Positions 1-7,385 of a DNA stretch of 64,000 nucleotides are shown piece after piece (the first letter of the stretch is position 1; each line of letters starts with the position of its first letter). The notes beneath the pieces were generated by a model. It did no database searches, had not been told where the DNA came from, and worked only from the letters and a program-made list of their open reading frames with translations. The stretch comes from Methylorubrum extorquens (GTDB lineage Bacteria; Pseudomonadota; Alphaproteobacteria; Rhizobiales; Beijerinckiaceae). The position numbers and the translations under genes were made by a program. The stretch spans positions 339,501 to 403,500 of the forward strand of contig NZ_JALJXF010000001.1 in NCBI RefSeq assembly GCF_024169925.1, written 5' to 3'.

Positions 1-264
1 GCCGCGCCGGCAGGCGTGCGACGGTGCCGAGGGAGGATCGCCGTGCGGAATCGGACGTCATGGAGGTCTCGGCAGGTGATCCCGGGGCGCCGCGCGAAAC
101 GTCTTCGCGGTGCGTGCCCCGGGGGCGACAGCGTCATCGTTCACGATCCGTCTACAAATATGCTTGACGTCCGGTTAACGATGCCCCGCAAAGGGGCGTC
201 CCGTCTCATCGACAGTGCCGCGGGTGCTCGTTAAGCCGAAGGGAGAGGGCGCCGGGGAGCGAGC

Positions 265-564
265 ATGGCCGATCCGCGGGAAAGTGTTTCGCCGGAAGCC
301 GCAGCGCCCGTCGAACGGGCGGGCAAGCGTCACCGCGTCGTCCAGCAGGGCCGCATCGTCCTAGGCCCCGAACGGCTGATCGCCTGCACCGTGCGCGACC
401 TCTCGCTTCGGGGCGCCAAGATCCGCGTCGCCCCCGAGCATGTCCTGCCGGAGACGTTTTCCCTCGTGATCGCCGCGCATGACCTGCGCACGATGAATGC
501 CCGGCTATGCTGGCGCCGCGGAGATTTCGTGGGCGTCGCCTTCGAGGGTGAGCCGGTCGTTTAG
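265..564 (+). CDS. PilZ-domain protein
   Basis: A 99-residue protein that is almost entirely one PilZ domain, a small beta-barrel family that commonly binds cyclic di-GMP. The visible signature is a basic stretch KRHR at residues 21-24 followed by D45-L-S-x-x-G50, which fits the D/NxSxxG half of the binding motif. The first half (RxxxR) is less canonical, so ligand binding is likely but not certain. There is no output domain, so it would work by protein contact. It lies just upstream of flagellin in the same direction, which fits a role in motility control, but the 349-base gap argues against a shared operon. Confidence 0.8.
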   Translation: MADPRESVSPEAAAPVERAGKRHRVVQQGRIVLGPERLIACTVRDLSLRGAKIRVAPEHVLPETFSLVIAAHDLRTMNARLCWRRGDFVGVAFEGEPVV

Positions 565-913
565 CCTCTTCTCCACAGGCACGAGGCCGACCTGTGGAGG
601 GCATGGGGCGGGACGATGCGGGGGCAGGGTCGCTTAATCGCTTCGTAACGGGCTACCGCCATTGTCGGCCCATCGCGAGGCGCCTTCCGCAACCATGCGG
701 AGCCGCCTTCGAGAAGAGGCCAGCGGGTGAACCCTCCGACGGGTTCATGGACATGATGTCGGTCCGTTGATCCGGTGTGAGTCCGGAGGTGTGATGCGCG
801 GCGAAACGAGCCTTCAGGGGCTCGCCGCGGCCCTCTCGATAGGGTCGTGCGGCCGCACCGGTGCGAGTCCGGTCCTGAGAACCGTCCCCCCTCTTTTGCC
901 GGAAGTCTGATCC
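565..913 (+). promoter_or_regulatory. long flagellin leader region with hairpin
   Basis: A 349-base gene-free stretch between the PilZ gene and flagellin. It holds an imperfect hairpin at about 798-829 (CGAGCC pairing with GGCTCG, flanked by GCGG/CCGC) and a GGAAG Shine-Dalgarno at 901-905, 8 bases before the GTG start of flagellin. No sigma-54 or canonical sigma-70 promoter is convincing. In other alphaproteobacteria flagellin mRNA is controlled through its 5' leader by FlbT, so a regulatory role is plausible. The transcription start was not determined. Confidence 0.4.
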
Positions 914-2665
914 GTGACCAGCCTGCTCACCAACATCTCCGCCATGACGGCGCTGACGACGCTCAAGGGCATCAACAGCCAGCTCGACGCCACCTCCAAC
1001 CGCGTCTCGACCGGCCAGCGCGTCTCGACCGCCGCCGACAACGCCGCCTACTGGTCGATCGCCACCACGGTGCGCACCGACAACGCCTCCCTGTCTGCCG
1101 TGAAGGACTCGCTCGGCCTCGGTTCCTCGGCGGTCGACACCGCCTATAACGGCCTGAACTCGATCCTGTCCGACATGCAGAACCTGCGCGCCAAGCTGCA
1201 GACCGCGCTTCAGCCGGGCGTCGATCGCTCGAAGGTCCAGACCGAGATCGCGGCCATCCAGAGCAAGATGAAGGCGACGGCCGACTCGTCGAACTCGTCG
1301 GGTCAGAACTGGCTCTCCGTCGATTCTACGGCGACGAACACCGCCTATCAGGCGACGCAGAGCGTGATCGCCGGCTTCTCTCGCGCTGGCGGCGGCGCGG
1401 TGACCTTCTCCAAGATCAATGTCGACGTCAATGCGATCAAGCTGTACGACGTCAACGCAAGCAGCGTCACAACCGCCGCAACCAGCGGCCAAGTGTTCGC
1501 CCAGACGTCTCTCACCGGGACCGCCGCATTCCGTCCGGGCGATGCCGTCGTCGCCAACCGCGGGACCGCGAATTTCAACGGGGCCAACGAGGTTGCCTTC
1601 ACGCTCAGCCTCGGTGACGGTTCCACGGCGGACATCGTCATCAACAGTGCGACGATGGCCTCTGCCGCCAGAGATCTGACGCGGGTGACGACGGACGAGT
1701 TCCTCGCCGCCATCAACAACCAGATCACGGCCGACACCGCCACGACGCCGCTGAGCGGAAAGGTCGCCGCTTCGCTGGACGCCTCCGGACGCCTCACCTT
1801 CACGAGCACGGCGACGGGCTCGGGGACCGATGCTCAGATCTCGGTCAAGAACATCAACGCGAGCGGCACCAACGCGCTCGTCGATGTCGGCTTCAGCGCG
1901 ATCTCGGCCACGCCTACGGTGAAGGCGGGAACGAATTTCACCACGGTGGACCTGACGGCTGATAAGGTCATCACGGTCAATGACGGGAACAGAGCGACGA
2001 CTGTCACGCTCACCGCTGCCCTTTACGGCGGACTTGCCTCCCCGACTTCGACCGGTAGCGGTGCTGTCAATGGTAGCGACACTGCGCGGTTGATCAATGC
2101 GCAGCTGACGGCGGCCGGCAACACCGCCCGGATCGCCTTCGGGGCCGACAACAAGTTGACGCTGACGAGCAGCTCGACCCTTCCGATTACCGTGGGCGGC
2201 GCCGATGTGACGTCCTTCGGCTTTACGGCCGGCCAGACGGCCCCGGTGTCGGCCGCGTCGACCGGCTCGGGCACGGCGGCGGGCACGACGGCCGGCAAGG
2301 GCATCCTCGACACCGCGGATGCCACGACGGGCTTCTCGATCAGCTCGATCAACATCTCCAACCTCACCGGTACGGCCGGCGACACGGCTCTGCAGAACAT
2401 CATCACCCAGGTCGAGAAGGCTCTCGCCAAGGTGACCGATGCCGGGACCAAGCTCGGCGCCAACAAGACCCAGATCGACGGTCAGAAGACCTTCGTCGAC
2501 ACGCTGATGAAGGCCAACGACCGCACCGTCGGCATCCTGGTCGATGCCGACATCGAGGAGGAGTCGACCAAGCTGAAGGCGCTCCAGACGCAGCAGCAGC
2601 TCGCGGTGCAGGCGCTCTCGATCGCCAACTCGGGCAGCCAGAACGTTCTGTCGCTGTTCCGCTAA
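914..2665 (+). CDS. fliC: flagellin
   Basis: Flagellar filament subunit, exported through the flagellar type III apparatus and polymerised outside the cell. The N-terminus (first ~140 residues, beginning MTSLLTNISAMTAL) and the last ~90 residues (ending NVLSLFR) are the conserved D0/D1 helices of flagellins. Between them lies a long Thr/Ala/Gly/Ser-rich section of about 350 residues that would form the exposed outer domains. At 583 residues it is clearly longer than many rhizobial flagellins. GTG is chosen as start because it has a GGAAG ribosome site at the right distance and begins exactly at the flagellin consensus. A strong terminator follows, and an FtcR-type regulator gene faces it. Confidence 0.95.
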   Translation: MTSLLTNISAMTALTTLKGINSQLDATSNRVSTGQRVSTAADNAAYWSIATTVRTDNASLSAVKDSLGLGSSAVDTAYNGLNSILSDMQNLRAKLQTALQPGVDRSKVQTEIAAIQSKMKATADSSNSSGQNWLSVDSTATNTAYQATQSVIAGFSRAGGGAVTFSKINVDVNAIKLYDVNASSVTTAATSGQVFAQTSLTGTAAFRPGDAVVANRGTANFNGANEVAFTLSLGDGSTADIVINSATMASAARDLTRVTTDEFLAAINNQITADTATTPLSGKVAASLDASGRLTFTSTATGSGTDAQISVKNINASGTNALVDVGFSAISATPTVKAGTNFTTVDLTADKVITVNDGNRATTVTLTAALYGGLASPTSTGSGAVNGSDTARLINAQLTAAGNTARIAFGADNKLTLTSSSTLPITVGGADVTSFGFTAGQTAPVSAASTGSGTAAGTTAGKGILDTADATTGFSISSINISNLTGTAGDTALQNIITQVEKALAKVTDAGTKLGANKTQIDGQKTFVDTLMKANDRTVGILVDADIEEESTKLKALQTQQQLAVQALSIANSGSQNVLSLFR

Positions 2666-2674
2666 GCTAAGACG

Positions 2675-2698
2675 TCCCAGCCGCTCGCGCGGCTGGGA
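2675..2698 (+). terminator. hairpin after flagellin
   Basis: A perfect inverted repeat with 10-base arms (TCCCAGCCGC pairing with GCGGCTGGGA) and a TCGC tetraloop, starting ten bases past the flagellin stop. It lacks a T-run and may protect the 3' end of the abundant mRNA, with termination at the next hairpin. Confidence 0.6.
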
Positions 2699-2713
2699 TA
2701 CTTCCCGGCGTAG

Positions 2714-2748
2714 AAAAAGGCCGCGCTCTCACCGAGCGCGGCCTTTTT
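2714..2748. terminator. bidirectional intrinsic terminator
   Basis: Arms of 15 bases (AAAAAGGCCGCGCTC and GAGCGCGGCCTTTTT) around a 5-base loop. A-run and T-run lie on opposite ends, so it should stop transcription from both the flagellin gene and the convergent regulator gene. Confidence 0.92.
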
Positions 2749-2773
2749 CATGGACAGATCGTGTGCGGATTCT

Positions 2774-3454
2774 TCAGCCGACGAAGGTGTAGCCTGCCAT
2801 CCGCTTGGCCTCGATCGGGTCGTAGCCGAGCCGCATCCGCAGCTTCTTGCGCAGCTTGCTGATATGGCCCTCGACCACGCTCTCCTCGACGCTGGTGTCG
2901 AGGTCGCCGTAGACCGCCGTGAAAATCTGGCCCTTGGTCACCTGCCGGCCGCGGTTCTTCGAGAGATATTCGAGGATGTGGCGCTCGCGCCGGGGCAGGA
3001 TCAGGCAGGCGCCGTCGATCTCGGGGTCGCGGCCGTCGGTGTAGACCTTGAGGCGGCCCGCCCGGTCGGGGGCCGGCGCCGGCTCGACGCCCCGGCCCGT
3101 GCGGCGGCGGATCGCCGTGGCGCGGGCGATGATCTCGCGGACATGGACGGGCTTGCGCACCACGTCGTCGATGCCGACGGTGAACAGCGCCAGGGTCTGC
3201 TCCAGGGAGCGGGTCTCGTTGAGGGCGATGATCGGCGCCCGGCTGAGCGAGCGGATCGCCACGGTGCAGGAGGCACGGTCGGCGCAATCCCCGATCAGGA
3301 AGCCGTCGATCGCCTCGAGGTCGATCCGCGGCGCCGCGTCGAGCCAATCCTTCATCGACCCGATGGCCAACCCCTGCGCCTTCACGCCCTCGGCGCCGAA
3401 GCCGGCGACGTAGTGGTCGGTCACGCTTTGCCGCTCGTCGACAACGATATACAT
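2774..3454 (-). CDS. ftcR: FtcR-like flagellar response regulator (copy near flagellin)
   Basis: OmpR-type two-domain regulator resembling FtcR, the rhizobial/Brucella flagellar master activator. A degenerate receiver domain occupies about residues 1-120, including KPVHVREI near residue 105. A winged-helix DNA-binding domain follows, with LPRRERHILEYL and GHISKLRKKL. In the receiver the usual phosphorylation-site position after beta-strand 3 carries Asp56 (GFLIGD), whereas the Brucella protein, as I recall it, has Glu there. It converges on the flagellin gene across a strong terminator. A second full-length copy lies at about 43.1 kb inside the flagellar cluster, so the exact role of each paralogue is inferred. 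Confidence 0.82.
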   Translation of the reverse strand: MYIVVDERQSVTDHYVAGFGAEGVKAQGLAIGSMKDWLDAAPRIDLEAIDGFLIGDCADRASCTVAIRSLSRAPIIALNETRSLEQTLALFTVGIDDVVRKPVHVREIIARATAIRRRTGRGVEPAPAPDRAGRLKVYTDGRDPEIDGACLILPRRERHILEYLSKNRGRQVTKGQIFTAVYGDLDTSVEESVVEGHISKLRKKLRMRLGYDPIEAKRMAGYTFVG

Positions 3455-3838
3455 CGTCTGTGCTCGAAGATGTCCAAGACCATTGCGTCAGGCGCGAGTG
3501 TCCTCGCGCGCCGCCATGGCCGATTGAACTGTTGAGGGCTGTCGAATGCTTTTGGATTGCGGTTTGGGAGCGTATTCGCTGTCGCGAGACGCTCCTGCCT
3601 TCCGCTTCCTCCATCATTTGACGGATTTAGCTTTTTGTTCGGAATGGTTAACGGCGCGTTAAAGCCAAGCTCGGGCTTCGTCCCGCGTTAGGAGTTTGAT
3701 CATTTCGCACCTGCACACGTGACAGATGTGCCACAGTGGGGTGGCGTCGCGCTCGCCCACGCCTTTCCGGTGGGATGGCCTTGACCGCGCGCGCGCCGCA
3801 GGTTCGAACGCGGGCTCGGCACCGCCACGAGGAATCCC
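3455..3838. promoter_or_regulatory. divergent intergenic region, regulator / aminotransferase
   Basis: A 384-base gene-free stretch between two divergent genes, so promoters for both should lie here. A TTGACG hexamer at 3618-3623 fits a -35 box reading rightwards, but no good -10 box sits at the expected distance. Two TTAA-containing words (around 3648-3662) lie nearby. No gene or structured RNA is evident. Confidence 0.35.
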
Positions 3839-5116
3839 ATGCCGTCGCTGTCCACCCTGTCGCCCGAAACGCTGTCGGAGCTGCGCTCCCGCCTGCGCGG
3901 CGAGTACGAAGCCCTGAAAGCGCAGGGGCTCAAGCTCGACATGACCCGCGGCAAGCCCGCCTCCGATCAGCTCGACCTCGCCGCCGAGATGCTGGTGCTG
4001 CCCGGCAACCGCGACACCACCGCCGAGGACGGCACCGACGCGCGCAACTACGGCAACCTCCAGGGTCTGCCCGAGACCCGCGCGCTGTTCGCGCCGGTGC
4101 TCGGCGCGCCGCTTGAGCAGATCGTGGTCGCCAACAATTCGAGCCTCGCGCTGATGCACGACGTGCTCGTCTACGCCCTGCTGAAGGGCGTGCCCGGCGG
4201 CGCGGGGCCGTGGTCGAAGCAGGAGCCGATCACGATCCTCTGCCCCGTCCCGGGCTATGACCGCCACTTCGCCCTGTGCGAGGGCTTCGGCATCCGCATG
4301 ATCCCGATCCCGATGACGGGGGAGGGGCCGGACATGGCGGCGGTCGAGCGCGAGGCCGCCGACCCTTCGGTGAAGGGCATCTGGTGCGTGCCGCAGTACT
4401 CGAACCCGAGCGGCGAGACCTATTCCGACGAGACGGTCCGGCGGCTGGCCTCGCTGAAGGCGGCGGCGCCCGATTTCCGTATCCTTTGGGACAACGCCTA
4501 CGCGGTGCATCACCTCACCGAGGCGCGGCCTGCGCTCGTCAACATTCTGGAGGCCTGCGCCGAGGCCGGAAACCCGGACCGGCCGATCGTGTTCGCCTCG
4601 ACCTCGAAGGTGACGCTGGCCGGCGCCGGTCTCGCGATGCTCGCCGCCTCGCCCGCCAACGTGAAATGGTATCTCGCCCAGGCCGGGCGCCGCAGCATCG
4701 GGCCGGACAAGCTCAACCAGCTCCGCCACGTCCGCTTCCTGCGCGACGCCGCCGGGATCGCGGCGCATATGGAGCGCCACCGCGCCCTGATCGCCCCGAA
4801 ATTCGCCGCGGTGGAAGAGGCGTTCGCCGCCCGTCTCGACGGTTGGGAGGTTGCGCACTGGAGCCGGCCGCTCGGCGGCTACTTCATCACGCTCGATGTC
4901 GCTGATGGCACCGCCTCGCAGGTGGTCCGGCTCGCGGGCGAAGCGGGGATCGCGCTGACCCCGGCCGGCGCGACGCATCCCTACGGCAAGGATCCGCACG
5001 ACCGGACCCTGCGCATCGCGCCGACCTTTCCGAAGCTCGACGCCGTGCGCAAGGCGGCCGAGGCGGTGGCGCTCTGTACGCTGCTGGCCGCAGTCGAGGC
5101 ACGGGCGGCGCAGTAG
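3839..5116 (+). CDS. PLP-dependent aminotransferase, aspartate aminotransferase subgroup Ic type
   Basis: Fold-type I pyridoxal-phosphate aminotransferase resembling the subgroup Ic aspartate aminotransferases (the family sometimes labelled MocR-like although it lacks a GntR domain). Expected cofactor residues are visible: N189 in SNPSG, D218 in WDNAY, the Schiff-base lysine K257 in STSKVTLAG, and the substrate-carboxylate arginine in LRIAP near the C-terminus. At 425 residues it is full length. The likely reaction is aspartate/2-oxoglutarate transamination in the cytoplasm, but substrate specificity cannot be read from sequence alone. It is a single gene with its own upstream region. Confidence 0.85.
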   Translation: MPSLSTLSPETLSELRSRLRGEYEALKAQGLKLDMTRGKPASDQLDLAAEMLVLPGNRDTTAEDGTDARNYGNLQGLPETRALFAPVLGAPLEQIVVANNSSLALMHDVLVYALLKGVPGGAGPWSKQEPITILCPVPGYDRHFALCEGFGIRMIPIPMTGEGPDMAAVEREAADPSVKGIWCVPQYSNPSGETYSDETVRRLASLKAAAPDFRILWDNAYAVHHLTEARPALVNILEACAEAGNPDRPIVFASTSKVTLAGAGLAMLAASPANVKWYLAQAGRRSIGPDKLNQLRHVRFLRDAAGIAAHMERHRALIAPKFAAVEEAFAARLDGWEVAHWSRPLGGYFITLDVADGTASQVVRLAGEAGIALTPAGATHPYGKDPHDRTLRIAPTFPKLDAVRKAAEAVALCTLLAAVEARAAQ

Positions 5117-5130
5117 TCGGACAGTCCAAC

Positions 5131-5183
5131 TCCGTCATCGCCAAGCTTGGACCGAGCCGATCCAGCGCGCCGACCGTTCCGGA
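5131..5183. repeat. degenerate REP-like half element
   Basis: The sequence between the aminotransferase and helicase genes (TCATCGCC ... GATCCAGCG ... CGACCG) resembles one arm of the better-preserved palindromic repeat at 47.75-47.86 kb (TCATTGCGAG ... CATCCAGCG ... CGACGG). Only one half is seen and the match is gapped. Confidence 0.35.
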
Positions 5184-5250
5184 CAGGTCGTGGTGCCGGA
5201 TCGCCTCTCAGCCCCTCGCGATGAATACCGGGGAGGGGGCGAAGCCCCCC

Positions 5251-6372
5251 TCACACCACCACGGTGATCGCCTGCGCCGCCCGCGTCAGCCCCGTGTAGA
5301 GCCAGCGGGCGCGGTGCTCGCGGAAGGCGTAAGATTCGTCGAACAGGACCACCTTGTCCCATTGCGACCCTTGCGCCTTGTGGACGGTGAGCGCGTAGCC
5401 GTAGGTGAACTCGTCAGTCTCGCGGCGCAGGAAGAGCGGGATCTCTTCTTCCGAGCCCTCGATCACCTGCCGCAGCACCTTGATGTCTACGGCGCGGCGG
5501 CGCGCGGCCGGGTCGTCCTCGGGCACCACGTCGAGGCGGATCGTGTCGGGGCGGGGCGGCGCGCGCAGGGCTTGCACCGTCCAGGTCGAGCCGTTGAGCA
5601 GACCCTTGGTACGGTCGTTGCGCAGGCAGACCAGCTTCTCGCCGACCGACGGCATCGGGTCTTTGTGGCCGGCGAGTTCCCGCAGGCGGTTGTTGTAGAG
5701 GCGCCGCGTCCGGTTGAGGCCGACCAGGACCTGATCGCAATCGAGCACCTGGGCCGGGTCGATGTCGCGGCGGCGGACCACCCGGCTCTGGCCGTATTCG
5801 CCGACTTCGAGCCGGCCGCCCTCGCGGATCGTCATCGCCATGCGCACGATCGGGTCGTCGGCGGCCTGCCGGTGAACATCGGTGAGCATCACGTCGGGCT
5901 CGGCCTCGGTGAAGAAGCCGCCGCCGCGCACCGGCGGCAACTGGGCGGGATCGCCCAGCACCAGCACCGGCTTGTCGAAGGACAGGAGGTCGTGGCCGAG
6001 GTCGGAATCGACCATCGAGCACTCGTCGATGACGATGAGGTCGGCCTTGGCCGCCGGGCCGGAGCGGTTGAGGCTGAAGGTCGGGCCGCCCTCGTCGCCC
6101 TCCTTGGTGCGGTAGATCAGCGAGTGAATCGTCGCCGCCTCGTCGCAGCCCTTCTGGCGCATGACCGAAGCCGCCTTGCCGGTGAAGGCGCCGTAGACGA
6201 CCGGGCCGTCGATGTCGTCGGCGATGCGGCGGGCGAGCGTGGTCTTGCCGGTGCCGGCATAGCCGAACAGGCGGAAGACCTGGGAGCCGCCCTCCTTGCG
6301 CCAGCGGGCGATGGCTTTCAGCGCCTCGTCCTGTTGCGGGGCGAAACGGGTGGGAAGGGAGGACTCGGCCAT
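5251..6372 (-). CDS. RecD-like ATP-dependent DNA helicase
   Basis: Superfamily 1B helicase of compact size (373 residues). Walker A is GYAGTGKTT with K43; motif II is VIDECSMVD near residue 115; motif III is LVLGDPAQLPPV; and the C-terminal UvrD-like part carries LTVHKAQGSQWD and WLYTGLTRA. This is the RecD2/Pif1-like core without the N-terminal extensions of RecD2, as found in many alphaproteobacterial single-gene helicases. The role is probably repair or recombination. It lies just downstream of hemF on the same strand with a 47-base gap, which may be a chance pairing. Confidence 0.88.
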   Translation of the reverse strand: MAESSLPTRFAPQQDEALKAIARWRKEGGSQVFRLFGYAGTGKTTLARRIADDIDGPVVYGAFTGKAASVMRQKGCDEAATIHSLIYRTKEGDEGGPTFSLNRSGPAAKADLIVIDECSMVDSDLGHDLLSFDKPVLVLGDPAQLPPVRGGGFFTEAEPDVMLTDVHRQAADDPIVRMAMTIREGGRLEVGEYGQSRVVRRRDIDPAQVLDCDQVLVGLNRTRRLYNNRLRELAGHKDPMPSVGEKLVCLRNDRTKGLLNGSTWTVQALRAPPRPDTIRLDVVPEDDPAARRRAVDIKVLRQVIEGSEEEIPLFLRRETDEFTYGYALTVHKAQGSQWDKVVLFDESYAFREHRARWLYTGLTRAAQAITVVV

Positions 6373-6419
6373 GGCGTCACGTCATAAACGAGTCGGCCGA
6401 TTTGTGGACCGTCTTCCGG

Positions 6420-7343
6420 TCAGGGCCAGCGCACCGTTGGCGGCAGCGAGGACAGGATCGAGGCGACGTTACCGCCGGTCTTCAGGCCGAAGATCGTGCC
6501 GCGGTCGTAGAGCAGGTTGAACTCGACGTAGCGCCCGCGCCGCACCTGCTGCTCCTCCCGGTCGGCCTCGGTCCAGGCTCGGCCGAGGTTGCGCCGGACG
6601 ATCTCCGGGTAAGCCTTCAGGAAGGCCCCGCCGACATCGCGCGTATAGGCCAGATCGGCCTGCGGATCGCCGGTCCAGTGATAATCGTAGAAGATGCCGC
6701 CGATGCCGCGGGGCTCGTTGCGGTGCTTGAGGTGGAAATACTCGTCGCACCACGCCTTGTACTTTTCGTAGTCGGCGGCCGGTGCGTGTTTCTCGCAGGC
6801 CTCGCGCAGGCAGGCGTGGAAGAACTGCGTGTCCGCATCCTCCTGCGTCCGGCGCCGGTCGAGCACGGGGGTGAGGTCGGCCCCGCCGCCGAACCACGCC
6901 TTCGTCGTGACGACGAAGCGGGTGTTCATGTGCACCGTCGGAACGTTCGGGTTCCAGGGGTGGACGATCAGCGAGATGCCGGTGGCGAAGAAGCGCGGAT
7001 CTTCGGCCGCACCCGGCATCTGCGCCCGGAACTCCGGGGCGAACTCGCCGTGGACGGTCGAGATGTGCACGCCGGCCTTCTCGAAGACGCGACCCTTCAG
7101 CATCGCCATGACGCCGCCGCCGCCCGGCGTGCCGCTATGGTCCGTGCGCTGCCAGGGCGTCTTCTCGAATTTCCCGGCCTCTTTCGGGGCATCCGGATGG
7201 AAGGGGCCCGCCGCCTCCTCCTCCAGCGTCTCCAGCGCGGCGACAATCCGGTCGCGTAGCGTGGAGAACCACGCCCCCGCCTCGCTCTTCAGCGCGGCGA
7301 GGTCGTCGGGTGAGGGAAGGGGGGGTGCCGTCACATCAGCCAT
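6420..7343 (-). CDS. hemF: oxygen-dependent coproporphyrinogen III oxidase
   Basis: Aerobic heme-pathway enzyme that decarboxylates two propionates of coproporphyrinogen III to give protoporphyrinogen IX, using oxygen. The family hallmarks are clear: [15 protein letters not shown] early region, [16 protein letters not shown] near the middle (the conserved active-site segment), [20 protein letters not shown], and [17 protein letters not shown] near the C-terminus. The 307-residue length matches the family, and the ATG start fits it. It is separate from the neighbouring TonB-dependent receptor gene, which ends 42 bases upstream on the same strand. Confidence 0.97.
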   Translation of the reverse strand: MADVTAPPLPSPDDLAALKSEAGAWFSTLRDRIVAALETLEEEAAGPFHPDAPKEAGKFEKTPWQRTDHSGTPGGGGVMAMLKGRVFEKAGVHISTVHGEFAPEFRAQMPGAAEDPRFFATGISLIVHPWNPNVPTVHMNTRFVVTTKAWFGGGADLTPVLDRRRTQEDADTQFFHACLREACEKHAPAADYEKYKAWCDEYFHLKHRNEPRGIGGIFYDYHWTGDPQADLAYTRDVGGAFLKAYPEIVRRNLGRAWTEADREEQQVRRGRYVEFNLLYDRGTIFGLKTGGNVASILSSLPPTVRWP

Positions 7344-7385
7344 GGACAGGCTTTCCCACCCGAGGGGCGATCCGTCAATTCGGGC

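Noticed and set aside
164..169. TTGACG as a promoter of the PilZ gene
   Set aside because: No suitable -10 box lies at 16-18 bases and a hairpin (GCCCCG/GGGGC) occupies that place; kept only as a possibility.
1..264. small plus-strand frame at 16-234
   Set aside because: No domain, no ribosome site and Arg-rich composition; the region is treated as intergenic upstream of the PilZ gene.
3684..3703. AGGAGTTTGATCATT resembles the 5' end of 16S rRNA
   Set aside because: Only about 14 bases match and nothing around it continues the similarity, so it is taken as chance.
3659..3705. 14-codon minus-strand frame ending DEARAWL
   Set aside because: No ribosome site and no terminator of its own; too little evidence for a gene.
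3659..4999. 446-codon minus-strand frame opposite the aminotransferase gene
   Set aside because: It is the antisense shadow of a well-supported gene. Its translation is Arg/Gly/His-rich without domains, as expected for high-GC antisense frames.
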